Shown one piece after another: positions 1-13,846 of a DNA stretch of 64,000 nucleotides; the first letter of the stretch is position 1; the number at the start of each line of letters is the position of its first letter. Below the pieces are notes generated by a model. It had not been told where the DNA came from. It was given only the letters and a program-made list of their open reading frames with translations, and made no database searches. Source of the stretch: Aurifilum marmelostoma (Eukaryota; Ascomycota; Sordariomycetes; Diaporthales; Cryphonectriaceae); contig JAMXSV010000021.1 of NCBI GenBank assembly GCA_027559495.1, forward strand, positions 620,001 through 684,000, given 5' to 3'. The translations under genes and the position numbers were made by a program.

Positions 1-1443
1 TTTTCATCAGCCATTGAGGAGGTGTTTCGAGAACAGAGAAAGAAAAGAGAAGAAAAGAGTGAGGGTAGACTGAGTGGTGCAGGAGGCTGAGGTGATAATA
101 AAGGTGGGGGCTGAGGGAGAAGGGGACAGGGGGGTGGTGTGAATTTTGTTAGACCTGGTCTGAAGGCACCAGAGTACATACCACAACACCACTACTACTT
201 GGTATACACACTATGCACATAGTATTCACGCCCTACTGTGTCCCAGAACGCCAAGCAGGACATGGGCGACCTTCCTCTCGCCCTGTCGCCATGGCTTTAA
301 TCAGCTATTGGGAGCTTAAGTCAGTGGCGTCTTCTACTATAGTACCCAGACAGAAGAGCCGAGACAGGGAACAGTACTTGAATGTTCTTGTTGTTATCAG
401 GATGGGGGAAACTTGTGATCTCATGGCGATACAACTGACCACTCTGCCGAGATTACCTGTGCCCTCTTTGTCCGTTCTTGTCTGTCAAGCCTCTCTACCT
501 TTGTTTCTGGGTCAGAGCTCTCCATTTGTTTTTCATCTCGACTAGACCAGGTTGGCCAGGATATCAGTCCCTGCCAGCTTGACACAGATCAGGCTCTCTC
601 CAGTTCCCTGGCATCTTCACATGTTGTCCCTCTTCGGACCCTCTTGACAGCTCGGCAGGAACTGCTATGTACATATTGCGGTACTATTGTGGCAACTTGG
701 GTTGATGCTGACCCAGGGCTCATCTGTGCTATCCTGGCACCTCCCTGTTTAAAAACCCTTATCGCACAGACCCCCCCTCCCCCCAGTTTGTGTCCTGGCC
801 TCAGTAGGATATCATCCAACCCCCCCCCCCCCACATCTGACTCCACACATACAGTCCCTCACCGAGTCTGTATACCTGGTCCTTGCAGGACACTTCCTCT
901 GCCGTACAACCCTGGCCATGTAACATGTCACCTCCGTCTTATGCCCGCACGACCCCTGTCATCTTTTCATTCCGACCCATCCTTGCCCCTATTAGCCTGA
1001 CACCCCCGCAACATGATATTGGCACTCTTCCCCACCTGCCTGAGTATACCCCTGCCCGGCTCTTGCTCAACCTGCAGGTGCAGGAGCGGGTGCGGGTGCG
1101 GGTGTGGTTCCTCTGCACTGACACTACAAGCCGGGTTGGCACGGTTGGCTATGGAGCTAGCAGCAGGACCCTAGCGTCCTTGGATGCGCCAAGGTACAGA
1201 GAGGCAGAGAGGTATTGTAGGTGGTCCCTAGCGTCTGCATCAAAGACCCTTGACACCTTGACTGGATCTTGACCCGTCTCTTCTTTCCTGCGTCTTCTCT
1301 TGGGGCCAGAGAATAAGACTCGGCCTTCTTGACCAAGCACCCTGTTTTCCCTCTGGCCTATCTATACCTACCTCGAGCCTCCTCCTCCTCCCCCTCCTCT
1401 TGATCAACATCCTCCCTCACAACCACAAAATCATACACTCACA

Positions 1444-1493
<50 letters not shown>

Positions 1494-1592
1494 ACATACT
1501 CAGACTCATACATACGAACACGGAAACCCACCTCAGAGGATCACTTCTGCTCTTCTCTCATTGCTTCATCTGCCCCATCACATACTTGCAAC
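1..1592. other. Upstream region of the C2H2 regulator gene; no gene seen
   Basis: I see no protein-coding gene here. Short open frames on both strands are Ser/Pro/Thr-rich and resemble no family I know. The stretch just before the ATG at 1593 is pyrimidine- and CA-rich and contains a dinucleotide repeat (about 1445-1488), so it probably holds the promoter and a long 5' UTR of the regulator downstream. A C12-type run lies near 820-832. Confidence 0.6.
1445..1488. repeat. (CA)n microsatellite
   Basis: An uninterrupted CA dinucleotide tract of about 22 units, followed by imperfect CA/TA units, about 105 bp upstream of the C2H2 start codon. It probably lies in the 5' UTR or core promoter of that gene. 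Confidence 0.9.
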
Positions 1593-2938
1593 ATGACAAT
1601 GACAATAGACCCAAACCAACAACAGCGATACGGATCATTCCCACCAGTAGACAGCATGTCTCCATCGTATCCAACCTCACATCCGCATTTCCAGAACCCT
1701 TGGGCTTCGACGGCACCACAAACTGCCGCCTTGTACGCCGGCTCCCCCGTCTCACAGAGCGGAATGCCTCCCAATCCCATGGCTATGGATCGCCACTCGC
1801 AGCAGCCTTCGTCCCGGCCGCCCGTCACTGCTCCAATGGCACAATATAGCTCCGGCGGGCCTGTCACTTCGGCCCCAACAGGTAGCCCTCTTAGTATGGT
1901 CGACCCTCCTCTTCCAGGCCGCCCCGACTTACTTTCTCTCCCACAAGATCTCATGAGTATCAACCGGATGCCACACCAGACCGCCGCATCCTCTTACTCC
2001 GATCCTGCATACCACGCGACCGCGGCCTCCCCGGTTCACGCCACGTACGCTACCTCGCCCACTAGCTACGAGCACGGCATGGGATACACATCCTCGGCCG
2101 TGCGACACCCCTTTGGCATCTCGCCCGACGCAGATACCAGAAGGTATTCCCAGTCCTCCATCTCCTCCACCGCCTCGTACGACCCGGCCGAAATGACCCT
2201 GCCGCGTGTGCCTCGCGCCCAGCCTGTGGACTTCCGCCATGCCAGGGACCCGCGGGGCTACCAGGAGCCGCTCGAGGTCGCCCAGCAGATGGTTCAGATG
2301 AGGTTCGACACCAGCAGCCAGGAGACCCCCCGCGCAGGCGTCTACAACAACAGGGGGAGGGGTTCCGGCGATTCTTACGGCTTCCCCTCGACGCACTCTG
2401 CCTCCTCGAGCGTCTCCTCTACTGGATTCAGCCCCTACTACGGCGGCTCCATTGATGGGAGTGTTAGTGACTACTCGACGGCAGGATCTGACATCGAGTC
2501 GAGGACCCTTCCTCGACCTCAAGGTCTGATGGCGACGCAGCCGCCCGCGCCGCAGTCCATGATGGGCCAATTTAGCTCCAAGGTCTCGAGCAGCACCCAA
2601 AAGAAGCACAAGTGCAAGGTTTGCGACAAGCGCTTTACCCGACCAAGCTCTTTGCAGACTCACATGTACAGCCACACTGGAGAGAAGCGTAAGTCTGATC
2701 ACCACACGCTCGTCGTTTTTTTTTTTTTTGGAAGGGGGGGGGGGTAGTTCTTTTCTTTTTTGCCACACAATTGGGCTCCAATTGGTTAACAGCAGTCTTT
2801 GCTATAGCGTTCAAGTGTGAGCACCCCAACTGCGGTCGCAACTTCTCCGTGGTCTCGAACCTCCGACGGCATCGAAAGGTTCACAAGGGCGAAGCCCAAT
2901 CAGATGCGGGCAGCGAAGACCAAAACCAATCCGACTGA
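1593..2938 (+). CDS. C2H2 zinc-finger transcription factor, FlbC-like, two C-terminal fingers
   Basis: A nuclear DNA-binding regulator predicted at 408 residues from two exons (1593-2688, 2808-2938). Residues 1 to about 335 are low-complexity Ser/Pro/Gln/Thr-rich sequence, typical of an activation region. The C terminus carries two classical fingers: finger 1 has CKVC, then RPSSLQTHMYSH, and the linker TGEKP; finger 2 has the wider C-x4-C spacing (CEHPNC), then SVVSNLRRHRKVH. The last residues are acidic. The start is the first ATG of an MTMTIDPN opening. The intron (119 nt) splits the Pro codon of the linker, so finger 2 is seen only after splicing. The finger pair resembles Aspergillus FlbC, an upstream developmental regulator; this assignment is from remembered finger similarity and is moderate. 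The unusually long flanking DNA fits a developmentally regulated gene. Confidence 0.85.
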
Positions 2939-5900
2939 ACAGAAAGAAAAAAAAAAGAAGAAAAAAAAGGAGAGAAATTCCGAGCCCCTAGACTCGATTG
3001 TACAATATGCGCGGGCGAGCAAGCGCGCTGACCGCCAAAGCGACGCTCTCGCCTTTCTACTTGCGTTTCCTACCTCTTTCCATGGTTTTGAGAATTGCCG
3101 CTTTCTCTTTTCCCATCATTCGCTGCCACACGGCTTTTATATACCCTTCACTTCATTCACGGTCGGGTTATGATCTCCAGCATAGCCAAGACAAGGAGTA
3201 CTGCCTAGGGGTTTAAGGGCTGGGTCGCGTTGTGCATTTCCAGGCCGGAATCGTACAGAGGATTGGCAAAAGTTTTCACTTTGGGGTCGTAAGAGTGGGA
3301 ACCGCAAGATGATACCCGGTTGCTTTGTCGACTTGTCCCGGATGAGAACATTGCGGGTGCGTTGGTTTATGACGACATGGAGGTGGATCTCAACACTCGT
3401 TGACGCCGCCGACTGTCGACTTTTGGCATTCTCAACTTTCGCTCTCATCCGCTCCGAGTGGCACGGCAACTTTTTATTTTGTTTTGCCCTCGATTTACGA
3501 TTTTTTTTCTATTTCTGTTTTGTGGAATCTCTGAAATTTTTTACTGGTGGTGCGGGTCGCTCAGGATCATTTTCTCACTCGAAGGGTGAGACGATACCAA
3601 AAGGACCACGGCGGACGGCGTTACGGTGTGGCAATGGTTCAGGTCTTTTGGTTTTCACTGGTTTGAAGAGCTGGCTGGGTGCTTTCGGCTTTCTGAGCAC
3701 GGTGTTCAACTGCTCGTATCCTCCCACCAGAGGATTAATGTCTTTCGTTTCAAGGATACCAGGCCCCGGCACACTCTGGACACTCGCTTAATTACTACAA
3801 CTACACGGTCGCTTTTGTTCATGGTCGGGAGGAGGGAATGGTCGCTACGGTTGGGTATGAATTTTAGAGGTCGCTGTATTTATATGGAGGGGGGAAACGG
3901 GGGGCGGATTGGGTTCTCCAAAGGATCAGGGAAAAGAAGTTGTGATGAAGGGGACATGGGTCTCCGCCACTCGTTTATAATTTGTGCGACAAGAGCTGCG
4001 CGCGACACATGTAAGATCAGGTTTTGAGAAGAGCTTTCAGAGAGAGAAGGAAAAAATCTCGACGCGCCTACGCGAAAAACTCATAAAGCGTGCCTTTTTC
4101 TTCCTGCGGTGACTTCAGATTTACACTTGCAAGGCATAAACACACCGGCCGACCCTCGTCCCTCTCTGTCCTCGCACAAAGTTTACTGCTCGGGCTATCC
4201 CGCTCATCGACACCACTACTGGCGCATAGGTTGGAGAAAGACAGATCAACCTTCTCCAACCAGCGGCACGGGTACATCAATCAAATCTCATTTACATTTC
4301 CTAACCCCAATCGGCGGGGAGCGGATCGTCACCGCCAGTTCCCTCAAACGGAAGAGGTCTGGGGTTAGGAAGAAGAGGGTTTGGCACGTGGCTGGCTTCT
4401 ACATGTCTCTCCTCTGACCGCGCATGGTCAATTAGATCAAGGAGGGGGGAGTGAGAAGGGGAAAACAAAAAAAAAAAAAAAAGGAATGTCAGTTGACCAG
4501 CTGCAAGAGCGCTGATCTTCTAACCGTCTTTCTTTTCTGATCGGCAGTCAGTGTTATGCGTGTTCATCCCATTCCCACCGCCTTGGGTAAGACAGAAAGA
4601 AAAGCCCAGAAAAAGAAAAAAGAAAAAAAGAGGGCCGGATGGCGTGTCGTTAGGAGCTTGCTTTCACTCGCTCTGTGCGTTGTTTTGGGTATTGCGATCA
4701 GCGCGGCTACGGGTTAGAAGAGAAAGAAGAAGCTTAATTGAAGGACTATAGTTATGTCATCAACATGCCACAACACACAACTCAGCACTATGGTTGGTTT
4801 TTTTCCTTCTTCTTTTTCTTCTTACAATTCCCTGAAGGGGGGTCAGCGGCAGTGGTCCGCTTCGAGCAATTGATACCCGATGTTCCAAAGGTCTTGAAAC
4901 AACCGGTCCGACGATCGGGTCCGACCCGCGCTGGCCAATCCGGTTCAGTCCATCTTTTCCAGGTGGAACTTATTCCCGTGATAAAAGGACGACCTGCTTG
5001 ACCGAGTTGCAAAATAGAAAGAGAATAAATTAAATCGTTGAAGAAAGGAGGAGGAAGGGCGTGGCCAGGGGCCTGTGGGGTTGGGGGAGGGGGGGGGGGG
5101 AGTCCAGCACGCCATTGACCCTCTCAGGAGTCAAGCTTGCGCTTCTATGGAGTACAACTCGTTCGCTGTGGCCTGGTCAACCATGTCCGCCTTCTTTCTT
5201 CGTCTTGCCTCCCTTTGGGCCCCTCCCAACCCATACTCTCAATCATGCACGATGGATTGATTGGCTTGTCACCGACTGCCTCCTCCTTGGACCTTGGATC
5301 CTTTTTTTCTTTTCTTTTCGCCACGATATCCGATTGGAAAATCTGGTCACGCGGTGCTGCGCGGGCAGGCGAGGTGAGGTCACCGTGCTTCTCTGCCGGG
5401 GGCGATGCGGTCCAGCTTGCCCTGCCCAACCAGCCTATCGGCGGTGGACGTTGGTGGACCCGAGGGACAGGTTCTACCTTCGGAGGTGGAGGGGGCGGGG
5501 GGCGTAGAGGGAGGGTGTGTGTGTGTGTGTGTTTTCGAAGTGATGTCGATCAGCCAGCAACAAGGAAGAGGGGAGGCCTGTCTCCTCCTCTCTGTTCACC
5601 GACCCCACTGGTCAAAGAAGCAGAGATGGGATCTGCTAAGGTCGCATATGCCAAACGCATCCCTCGAAAGAAGAACCCCATGCTTGAAATCTGAGATGCT
5701 ATGCTGTTGTAGTATTAGCGTTGGAGTGGGGGGGGAGGGAAGGGAAGGAGATATGAGCATCGTTACCCAATGGGAATTAGCCCAGAGGGGGGGTGAGGCA
5801 AAGACCATGACTAAGCGAATGGTTGCACCAAGGTAACACTAAGCGGCTCAGCACGCAGGGAAGGAGCGAGGCAGGCATCTCAGGTCTTACTAAAGGGCGG

Positions 5901-8900
5901 CGATCAATCACAAAGATGAAGAAGGCAAACAGAAAAAAGGGAATTAAAAAAAGAAAAGAAAAGTTTCAGCCCCCCGGTACAATGGGAGGCAAAAACAGAG
6001 AAATGCACTGCCGCGCCCAAGATAGGACAAAAACAAAGTACGAAAAGGCTAAGGGGAAGGGGGAGAAGGGGGGCCTGGTGCTTTCTCCATCAAAGGCGAC
6101 AGGATACTCGAGGGCATTGGGCCGATTCGCTCGCCGTGTGGTGGTGCAACCACCCATGCACTGCAACGGCGTCTGCGGCATAATTACTTAGCACGGAGCA
6201 CGAGGAGGACCTGGGAGCTCTCCAGAGGGGACGGATGCTCCTGTCCGAGCCCCAAGGGCTGAAGATCATGCCCCGGGTTGTGCCAGCTGCCCGTCACAGA
6301 AAAAAAAGGCCCGTTTCGCCGGGCACCCAAGGACCAGAAGGTTGAGCCTGTGGCAAGGACCCCTTCAGGGCACGGCGTTGTGTTACGTTCGGGAGGCCGG
6401 GCACCGGCCGCCGGCGCGGGCAGCGGGAAAGGATGGAGGGGGGGGGGAGGAGAGGAGGGTGAGGGGACATGGCGACGCTGGCTTGCGCGTACATGGCACC
6501 GCCCTAGGGGAACATGACTGGGAGGCTGTCCCCCGGCGAGCGCTTCGCTGTTTCTTACTCGTCGTCAAGAGCTGCGGGGGTCAAGGCGATACAACCCCCG
6601 ACGACCCTGGGAAGAAAAGAGGTATCGCGTGCCATCCGACGAGGTCGTCTCATTCGCCATCTACCGCGGAACTGCAGGCGAGAGACAGAGCGGTCTGTCT
6701 CCACCCCATCTTGGGCAGTGCTGCCCACCCCATGCGTACTTGAAACACGCTTGACCGAGATATGGTGGAGTCAGCAGCGGGGGAGAGCAGGACTGGTGCT
6801 TATCATCGCCACCAGAGCGGGAAGCTTGCAAAGGCGGACGGCACCTCGAGAAAAATATCGTCGATCGGCTTCCTGTTATGGGATGGCCAAACCTTCGCGG
6901 GCTGCAGGCTGCAGGCTGCAATATCGCATGCAAAAACGTTTTGTGTGGGGCTTCCGAGCTGGAGAGACACACAGCCAATAGAAGAGGGCCGACATACGGT
7001 AGTCTTTTGGGGGAGGGGGCAAGAGGCTGATGGGGGAGGCAAAAACCAAGGGACGCGGTAGATACTTGTGATACAACATGGCCTGGCTTGACATGGAGGA
7101 GAGAAAGAGGAGAGACGCACAGAGAGCTGTGGTTGGAGGGGAGGCGAGGGATGGGTGAGGGTGATGTGGTGGTAGTGGGGCGAGGGCGAAGGCGAAGATG
7201 CAACGATTGGACTTGCAACGAGAAGACCTGAGCGCCCCCTTGGCATTAGTGAAGCTTGTTATGTTAATGCCACTCAACTAATGAGGTGAAGGGCTGCTCG
7301 TGGTTGGCCGGATCGCTTTTCAGGTCAGAGCCTTGCCTCCTCGGCGACGCTGTTTCCGTTCGTGCCAACCCTCCGCCACCCCTCCTCGCCCCTCCCCTTG
7401 TGCCCCTCTTCGCACTGGTGAAATGATGCTGTATCGCCTTGAATTACCCAGTCACAGGGCTGCAGGTGGATCTACGGGGCGGGGGCAAGCAGCAGGCGTG
7501 ACGCAGCTGGCGCGTGAGATCCGGGAAAAGAGGCGCGACAGCTGGGCAGACAACACATGCAGTCCATGCCACACACGACTCAGCACGAGTTGTGATCCCA
7601 GTGCGGCGGGGCCACTGCGCGTTTGATATCTTGGTTCGGGACAGAATGCTCCGATAGTGCAAGGCCGACGACATTCTCTAGTGTACAGCAAGTGAGGGTT
7701 GTAAAGCGCACGAGCGGGAGGCGACGAGGCATAGTGTAGAACAGGGTGCCGCGCAGTGGGAAATTGGCAAGTTTTGACGGGGAGGGGTTGTCGAGCACTC
7801 TCTGTGAACATGGCCGAGAATATTTCACGTTTCGTTGATGGGCAAAAATTGGGGTGACGTTGGAGGACGGGTACTAGGGCGCACGCGATTGGCCAGCAAG
7901 GCTGGGAGGTCTCTATGGGCCGCGATGACGTTAGCGGGTAGGGGACGGGGAGGTCAGAATGACGTAGGTAGACCAGGAACTCTGTGGGTACAAAGTGGAG
8001 GTGGGCCACACCAGAATGGGATGAAGGAGGAGAGAAGTTGCAACCGCAGGTTCCGCTAGGTTGACAACCTGGCGTCAAGTCTGCCGTCGACGGTTCTACC
8101 ATCTTCATCACCATCATCAGACCTCGTATAAGGGCTTGACTAAAAAATTGAGACTACAACGGATCACATCTCCTTTAATTATGCAGGACAGACCCCGACC
8201 TGCACCTTCTTCTTCATCAAGGACTAGGGGTGTCTACGAACATCTCCCGCCAGACCAGGGTGGGGTTGTGGTGGGGAGTAGTCCGGGCTACGCTTATCTC
8301 GTGGCTCCCATTGGCTGGAGATCTTATCCTGTTTCTTCAAGGTTCACGCCGGGCTGTAGACCTAACTGCTGACGATGAGAGGGATACCCATGTCTTCCCG
8401 GACCTTCTCATGCAAGCCCTGCCTTAACCGACTGCTATGCTATGCGCATCTGGTTGTATCCCGTTGAAAAGTACGTACTGTGGAATCAAAGGCTGCAGGG
8501 CCCTCGACGGCCCAACGCAGTCCAACTAAGCTTACTAGATCTAATTGCGCCTAGCTGGCAAATCATTGCGGTGTTTGGCAAAACCCGACACGGGGCGCCA
8601 CCTGTCATGAGCTGCAGATCTTCAGGGTCCTCCTGATAGGCAGCCTGGCAGTCAGTCTTAGGGAAGAGGTGCATTCCGCGGGATGGCCACGAGACTCATA
8701 TGTACGTACACACAACAACATCCTGAGGGGGGCTGAGTTGGGCAGCACACACACACACTGTGACACAATAGGACCGTGGAGTGAGGGTGGAAAATTAAGA
8801 TGGTGCGTCGCACAGAAATTTCACCTCGAGTCCCCACGCACAGAGCTCCGAAGGTTGCGAACTGAACACCGGTCAATGTCGAGAGGTTCGCGGCTATGAG

Positions 8901-9859
8901 AGTGCGAGAAGTAAGCTAGGCATGAGTGTAGTAGAAATTGTGGTCATCGGCTGGTTATGTGTTGGCCCATCCTTTTTTTTTCTCCTTCTTCTTTGGCAGG
9001 AGACAGAGACACAGAGACAGACCACGACATGGACACAATGCCAGCGCAGAGTTCAGGGTCACAGTCCATATGTGTGCGGTGGGTGTGTATGGAGCATCTG
9101 AGATGTCGTTGAATTAACCCTCGCTGTACGGTGACGTAGATGGCTGCTGTAGGATCCATTCCTTTCCGGTCCCTGTGGACCCTCATATTTTTTTTTTTTT
9201 TTCCTTCTCTCCTCTCCCCTCCCTGGTCCCTCGTTCTTTCCCCGCCCCTCACCACGATTCTCAATGCAGACCCCCCTGTCTAGTCCTACCGTACCGGTAC
9301 AAGGCCGCACTTTTCACAGTTATTGTAGCAGCCCAAGGGCTCAAGACCCAGCACGCACCCCCCCTCCCTAAGCTGCCCTGCAACCCATTGCGGAGACGAA
9401 ATTGGTTGAGATGAGCCATCGGCTATTTTTCATTCCTCCCCACGATCAATTCTACCGCGACTCTGTGGTTTCAAACCCTTGTCTCCATTTTCAATTGAAA
9501 TTGCATAACTTCCCATTCTTATGTGAAGAGCTTAAAAAGACCACAGAAAAAAATAGTCAACACGATCAGTCACCATCTCGGAAACACACTTACGCCAAGA
9601 TCAGGGTCCAGTCCTCTAGGCTGCCAGCCTTGTTGAAACGAATCGATTTGGCCCATGCCACTATGGCCAGGGTGATACAATAGCATGAGGATGCCATTCT
9701 TTGTTGTGACATGGACTTCTCCCACCAGATTGCCATCTTGCGTGATTACCCATGGCACCCCCCCCCCCCACGCCTTCCCTCCTCCTCCTCCTTCCTTCTC
9801 GCCCCCGTTCCAACTCATACCATGGTACACACACAGGCCGTTCTTTGGGGCGACACACA

Positions 9860-9891
<32 letters not shown>

Positions 9892-12800
9892 CTCTCTTGG
9901 TCGATTCGCCAGAGGCGGAATTATGCCTATCCAACTTGGGTCAAGCCCACTTACACATCCGCGCGCAACCCTCTCGATTCATACCGCCGGTAATGCCAAA
10001 CCCCGGCGGCTTTTTTTTTTTTTTTTCCAACACTCAACATTACTTGCTGCTTTCTCTTCTCAGTGGAGTGGATTTTTAATCCACGCGCTCTAAGTCAAAG
10101 GGGTTTAACGTCTCTCAGCGGTCTCGAGACGGGCGACATTCCCCCCTCACCCGTCACGAGATGACCAGAGAGACAGGCATTTTTATCAGTGCTTGTGGTT
10201 GGAGCACAGTGACAGTCGAGTCTCACATACAACACATAGGTGACAACGTGCCCCCCCCCCCCTCCACCCTGGGCGGTACCGCCGACTCTCTCTTCAGGAG
10301 GGTCGGAGGGTGTGAGGTACGGACCCCTGTCCAACCCTCCTAGGGCCCGGTCTTCCTACTCCAACGGCGGTTTTGCTCAAGCTGTACAAAAGCATTACGC
10401 AATGCTCTACGTCGTCACATTTCAAGCACAGACAAAGTCATGAGTGCATACAGAGACAAATAGAGACACCGAGAGGCACATTCAAGAAAGGGACAAAGAG
10501 ACAAGAGGTCAAAAGAGGGCGTGGAGGAGGAGGGAAGGGGCGTGAGGTGTGTGCCAGCCCATATCCCCCCCCCCCCCTCTTCCAACGCACCACACATCCC
10601 GCCGGCCGAATGTGGGCCGTACGAAAGTCTCAGCACACCGCCATTCGGCACGAGGTCGTCACAAGTCAACGAAGTCTCTGTGTGTTGACCCCTCCTGTCA
10701 CGGGCCATACGACAAAACGTGCCCTCACGCTGGCATGGACATGGATTGTCGCTTTTAGCCTTTTACCGCTCCACAAAACTCGCACCTCGAAGGGACAACC
10801 CAACATCAACGTAAATCTCTCACTTCACTTTCGGCTTACAGTAGACCAAAGGGCCCCCTCCTTCTTCCTCCTGATCCCAATGGGGGGTCGACGACACGTA
10901 CATGGTAGAGTACATGCAGCTAGCTTTAGCCCCGATCTTGTCGCCACTGCCTAGCATGTGTCAGGAACGGGCGCTTTCATGGCCACTGCCACTATTTTCG
11001 TCCCTGGCGCCGTTGAGCTGAACTCTGTGTCCTGTCCTTGTTAGCCGAGGCGCCGAGCGTGATCATGGGAGTACTTACGTGGTAACGCAGAAGGGGGACC
11101 ACGTGATCACACTTGAGAAATTTCTCAGACCCGATGCGAAAGTTTTCCTGTTCACTCCTTGGAACAATATCATCGAGTCGGGCGTCGAGCAGTAGGACAA
11201 TGGCTGCAGGGCATGGTCGACGAGGTTGATGACAGCAGTAATAGTATCGCAATGCAACTACAAATTCTCGTCCTGTGGCGAGTCCTGGCCAGTCCACTGT
11301 GTAGGTAATTAGAACCTGGAACACAAGGTGCACTCCAGCCCATCCCAGAGCTTGCTTGGTCTCATTGCGCAGCGCTGCTTCGGACCATCCACAGCATCAT
11401 CTTGACGGCCCCCCGGGGGGGGTGGGGGAACGAACCATGGCATCTTCATCATCATCTTCTGCAATCCGCCAAGACATCTCTCTCTTTTTCTCAGAGAACA
11501 GTGATCGACGGGTGGTCGTCCTGGGCTCAGCCCTAAAACATACCAACCTCGTGTCGCCCGCGCGGGAGATCGTCGAGCTTATGCGCGTTCCCTGATGACC
11601 GTAGCCCATCCACCCAAGTCGCGATGTGCGCGCGCGATCTTCGTGCCGTTCTTCCATTCTAAATGAAAGGAGGACCGACGGCGGCAGATCTGCCCCCCTT
11701 GACGGGCACCCCCGGAGAAGGACAGGAATGGGACTAATAGCAACAAGCACATCTGGCCGGCACCTCCTTACCCTTCCATGAGCCACGTGCGGGAAAGCAA
11801 TTAGACATCTCAATCGTTGTTGATCGGCATGGTTGTGGACTAATTTTGCTATTTTCAGGGACGTTATGCTTCACCGACGGCGACTGGTCCCTTCATACAC
11901 TGACTCACAACGGACGTTTTGTCCAGCGAGATGATTTCTGTTTGGGACCTTCGGCGCCAGCTGTTTTGGGTTCGCGGGAATGATGCTAGAATTGCAAAGG
12001 GGTTGCTATCATTTCTTAGAGGCCGATCGTGAAGCTCATTGTAGATCTGGGTGGGAGATCTGTCTTTAATCTACACTGCCTTCTTATAAAATGAACATCA
12101 TGTTTGAAGGGGGTTTTTCAGGGTGAATCCCTTCTTGTCCAAGGTTTTGCTGATAGACCATAGGTAGTTTTGTAAACTGTAATGATGTCAACAAGTACCT
12201 CAAGGAGTGATGAAACCCTCTTCGAAATTAGCAGGCAGCGATTGATCGAAATTATGGACCAAGGTGTAGCAAGTTTTGTTCTATATAAGTTCCTGTGGAG
12301 ACAGCCACTCATCCATCATTACGAGATTTGCATCGATTGACAGTGGTGCGATCTTCAGACAGAACCCAGAAATGAGGAGCATTCGGCGACAGGGACCTGA
12401 CTGATGCATGTGATGAAAGAAGAAGGACGAATCTCTCAGGGTGGCACAACTCTTTCACCTAATAAAATACAGCGCAGTCGATGGTCGCTTTGTGGAACGT
12501 TACAGTGATTTTAGAGGCCTCCGCTATTGCAAATACGCACAAGATAACGGAGAATAAAGCTCCTTATCATCTGAAGTCTATTTTGAGGTTTAAGTGTCTG
12601 GCAGCAATTTGAGTTTGCAATAACGGCTGAGGCACAACAATCTGAAACAACCGTCCTCTCCACCACAGGTCGACAATGTGGAACTGGGCATAAATATGGG
12701 CTACCAGGATGACTGATAATGATCGGCCGTCCAGAGAAAACCCCGAAGTAGCAGTTCATCGCAAAGTCCATAATGAAATCCGTCTTTAGCTTGCTTTTTG

Positions 12801-13846
12801 GGTCCGCGTAAGACTTTCATGGATGGGATACATTGAACGGAAATAGATATACACATGATAACATAACAAGTAACGGCGTCACTTTTATATTGGGCCTTTC
12901 CAGCTTCTAGACACACCGATGCTGCTCATTTGCGAGTCTGTTGGGGGAAAGTGGAAAGGGGGCCTCATAGAATACTTGATGGAAGGAAGGGCAAAAAGGG
13001 CTGTGCCAAGTCGGACACTATATCATTTGATATGAACACCGCTCAGGCACGAGTAAAAAGCAAATGACTAGAAAATCCCGGGTTTCGAAACCGTTGGTCA
13101 GCTTGGCAATCTTATAGCGATGCACATACCGGTAGTCTGTTGAAGAGGGTCAATTCTTTAGTATCTCTATCATTTCTCTCCTTCTTTCAAGGACGAGAGA
13201 ATGCTGTCTGCTGAGAGCCGGACCTCTTTTTTGACAAGCGGTTGTGCAGTGGTTCAAGGTTGCCCGCCATGCGGCTTAAGTTTAGGCTCAGAGCTGACAG
13301 AGATAGAGTATAAGACAGTGCCGACGTATCGCCTGATCCCCTGTCATACTACCTACCTTGGATTTCTTCCTCTGTATTACGGCGCCTATGGGCTGCTACT
13401 GAGTTTGGAAAAGGATCATCGTGTAGCCGTCTCGTTTTGCTGATGCTTTCTCTGCTTCGGGTCTGCCCCGAGTCGCGCCATCGTTCAGAAATCCATAGTA
13501 CTCTAATGGGAAACAACGATAAGCTCAAAGGGAGCTCTACCAGATTTTCGGCCCAAAGTTGTGCACGATCTCTCAGCATTCGTGTTCTTCTCGGTGATGG
13601 TATGCAAGAAAGATGGTGGCTGTACGGATGTCACCATCACCGAATGACTCACATCTTGGCTGACGGGCTCCTTTTGTGGCTCAGCTCACGTTCTGCAACA
13701 GGCTGCATCGTCCCATTGATCACTTGAGCGCCATTCCTCCATTGTCAAAATTCCGCCTTTCGTCCAGTTGGTATCGCCAAACTCTTCGCAATCCCACTTC
13801 AGCAGTGACGACAAAGCGCACCACACCAGCAGGCAAGCCGCCGAAG
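2939..13846. other. About 10.9 kb without a supportable protein gene
   Basis: All open frames here are shadows of low-complexity DNA: Arg/Pro/Ser-rich, overlapping each other on both strands, with no recognisable domain and no splice-linked series that adds up to a family. The first part (about 2.9-11.8 kb) is dense in poly-A, poly-T, poly-C and poly-G runs and purine/pyrimidine strand asymmetry. The last part (about 11.8-13.8 kb) is more AT-rich and lacks these runs. I saw no tRNA or 5S rRNA pattern, no terminal inverted repeats and no transposase or reverse-transcriptase motifs. It may hold regulatory DNA or unspliced non-coding transcripts, which cannot be shown from sequence alone. Confidence 0.6.
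9863..9891. repeat. Poly-T tract, about 29 nt
   Basis: One of the longest homopolymers in the window, within the gene-free region. A second T run lies near 10011-10026, and C runs of 10 or more are near 9760, 10250 and 10568. Confidence 0.9.

Noticed and set aside
7452..8117. 221-codon open frame on the minus strand in the gene-free region
   Set aside because: Pro/Ser/Arg/Cys-rich, overlaps several equally open frames, no recognisable motif or splice partner.
13676..13846. 57-codon N-terminal extension of the RNA cyclase as a targeting peptide
   Set aside because: The frame starts with GTG rather than ATG; the first in-frame ATG is 13847, directly before the conserved ELDG block.
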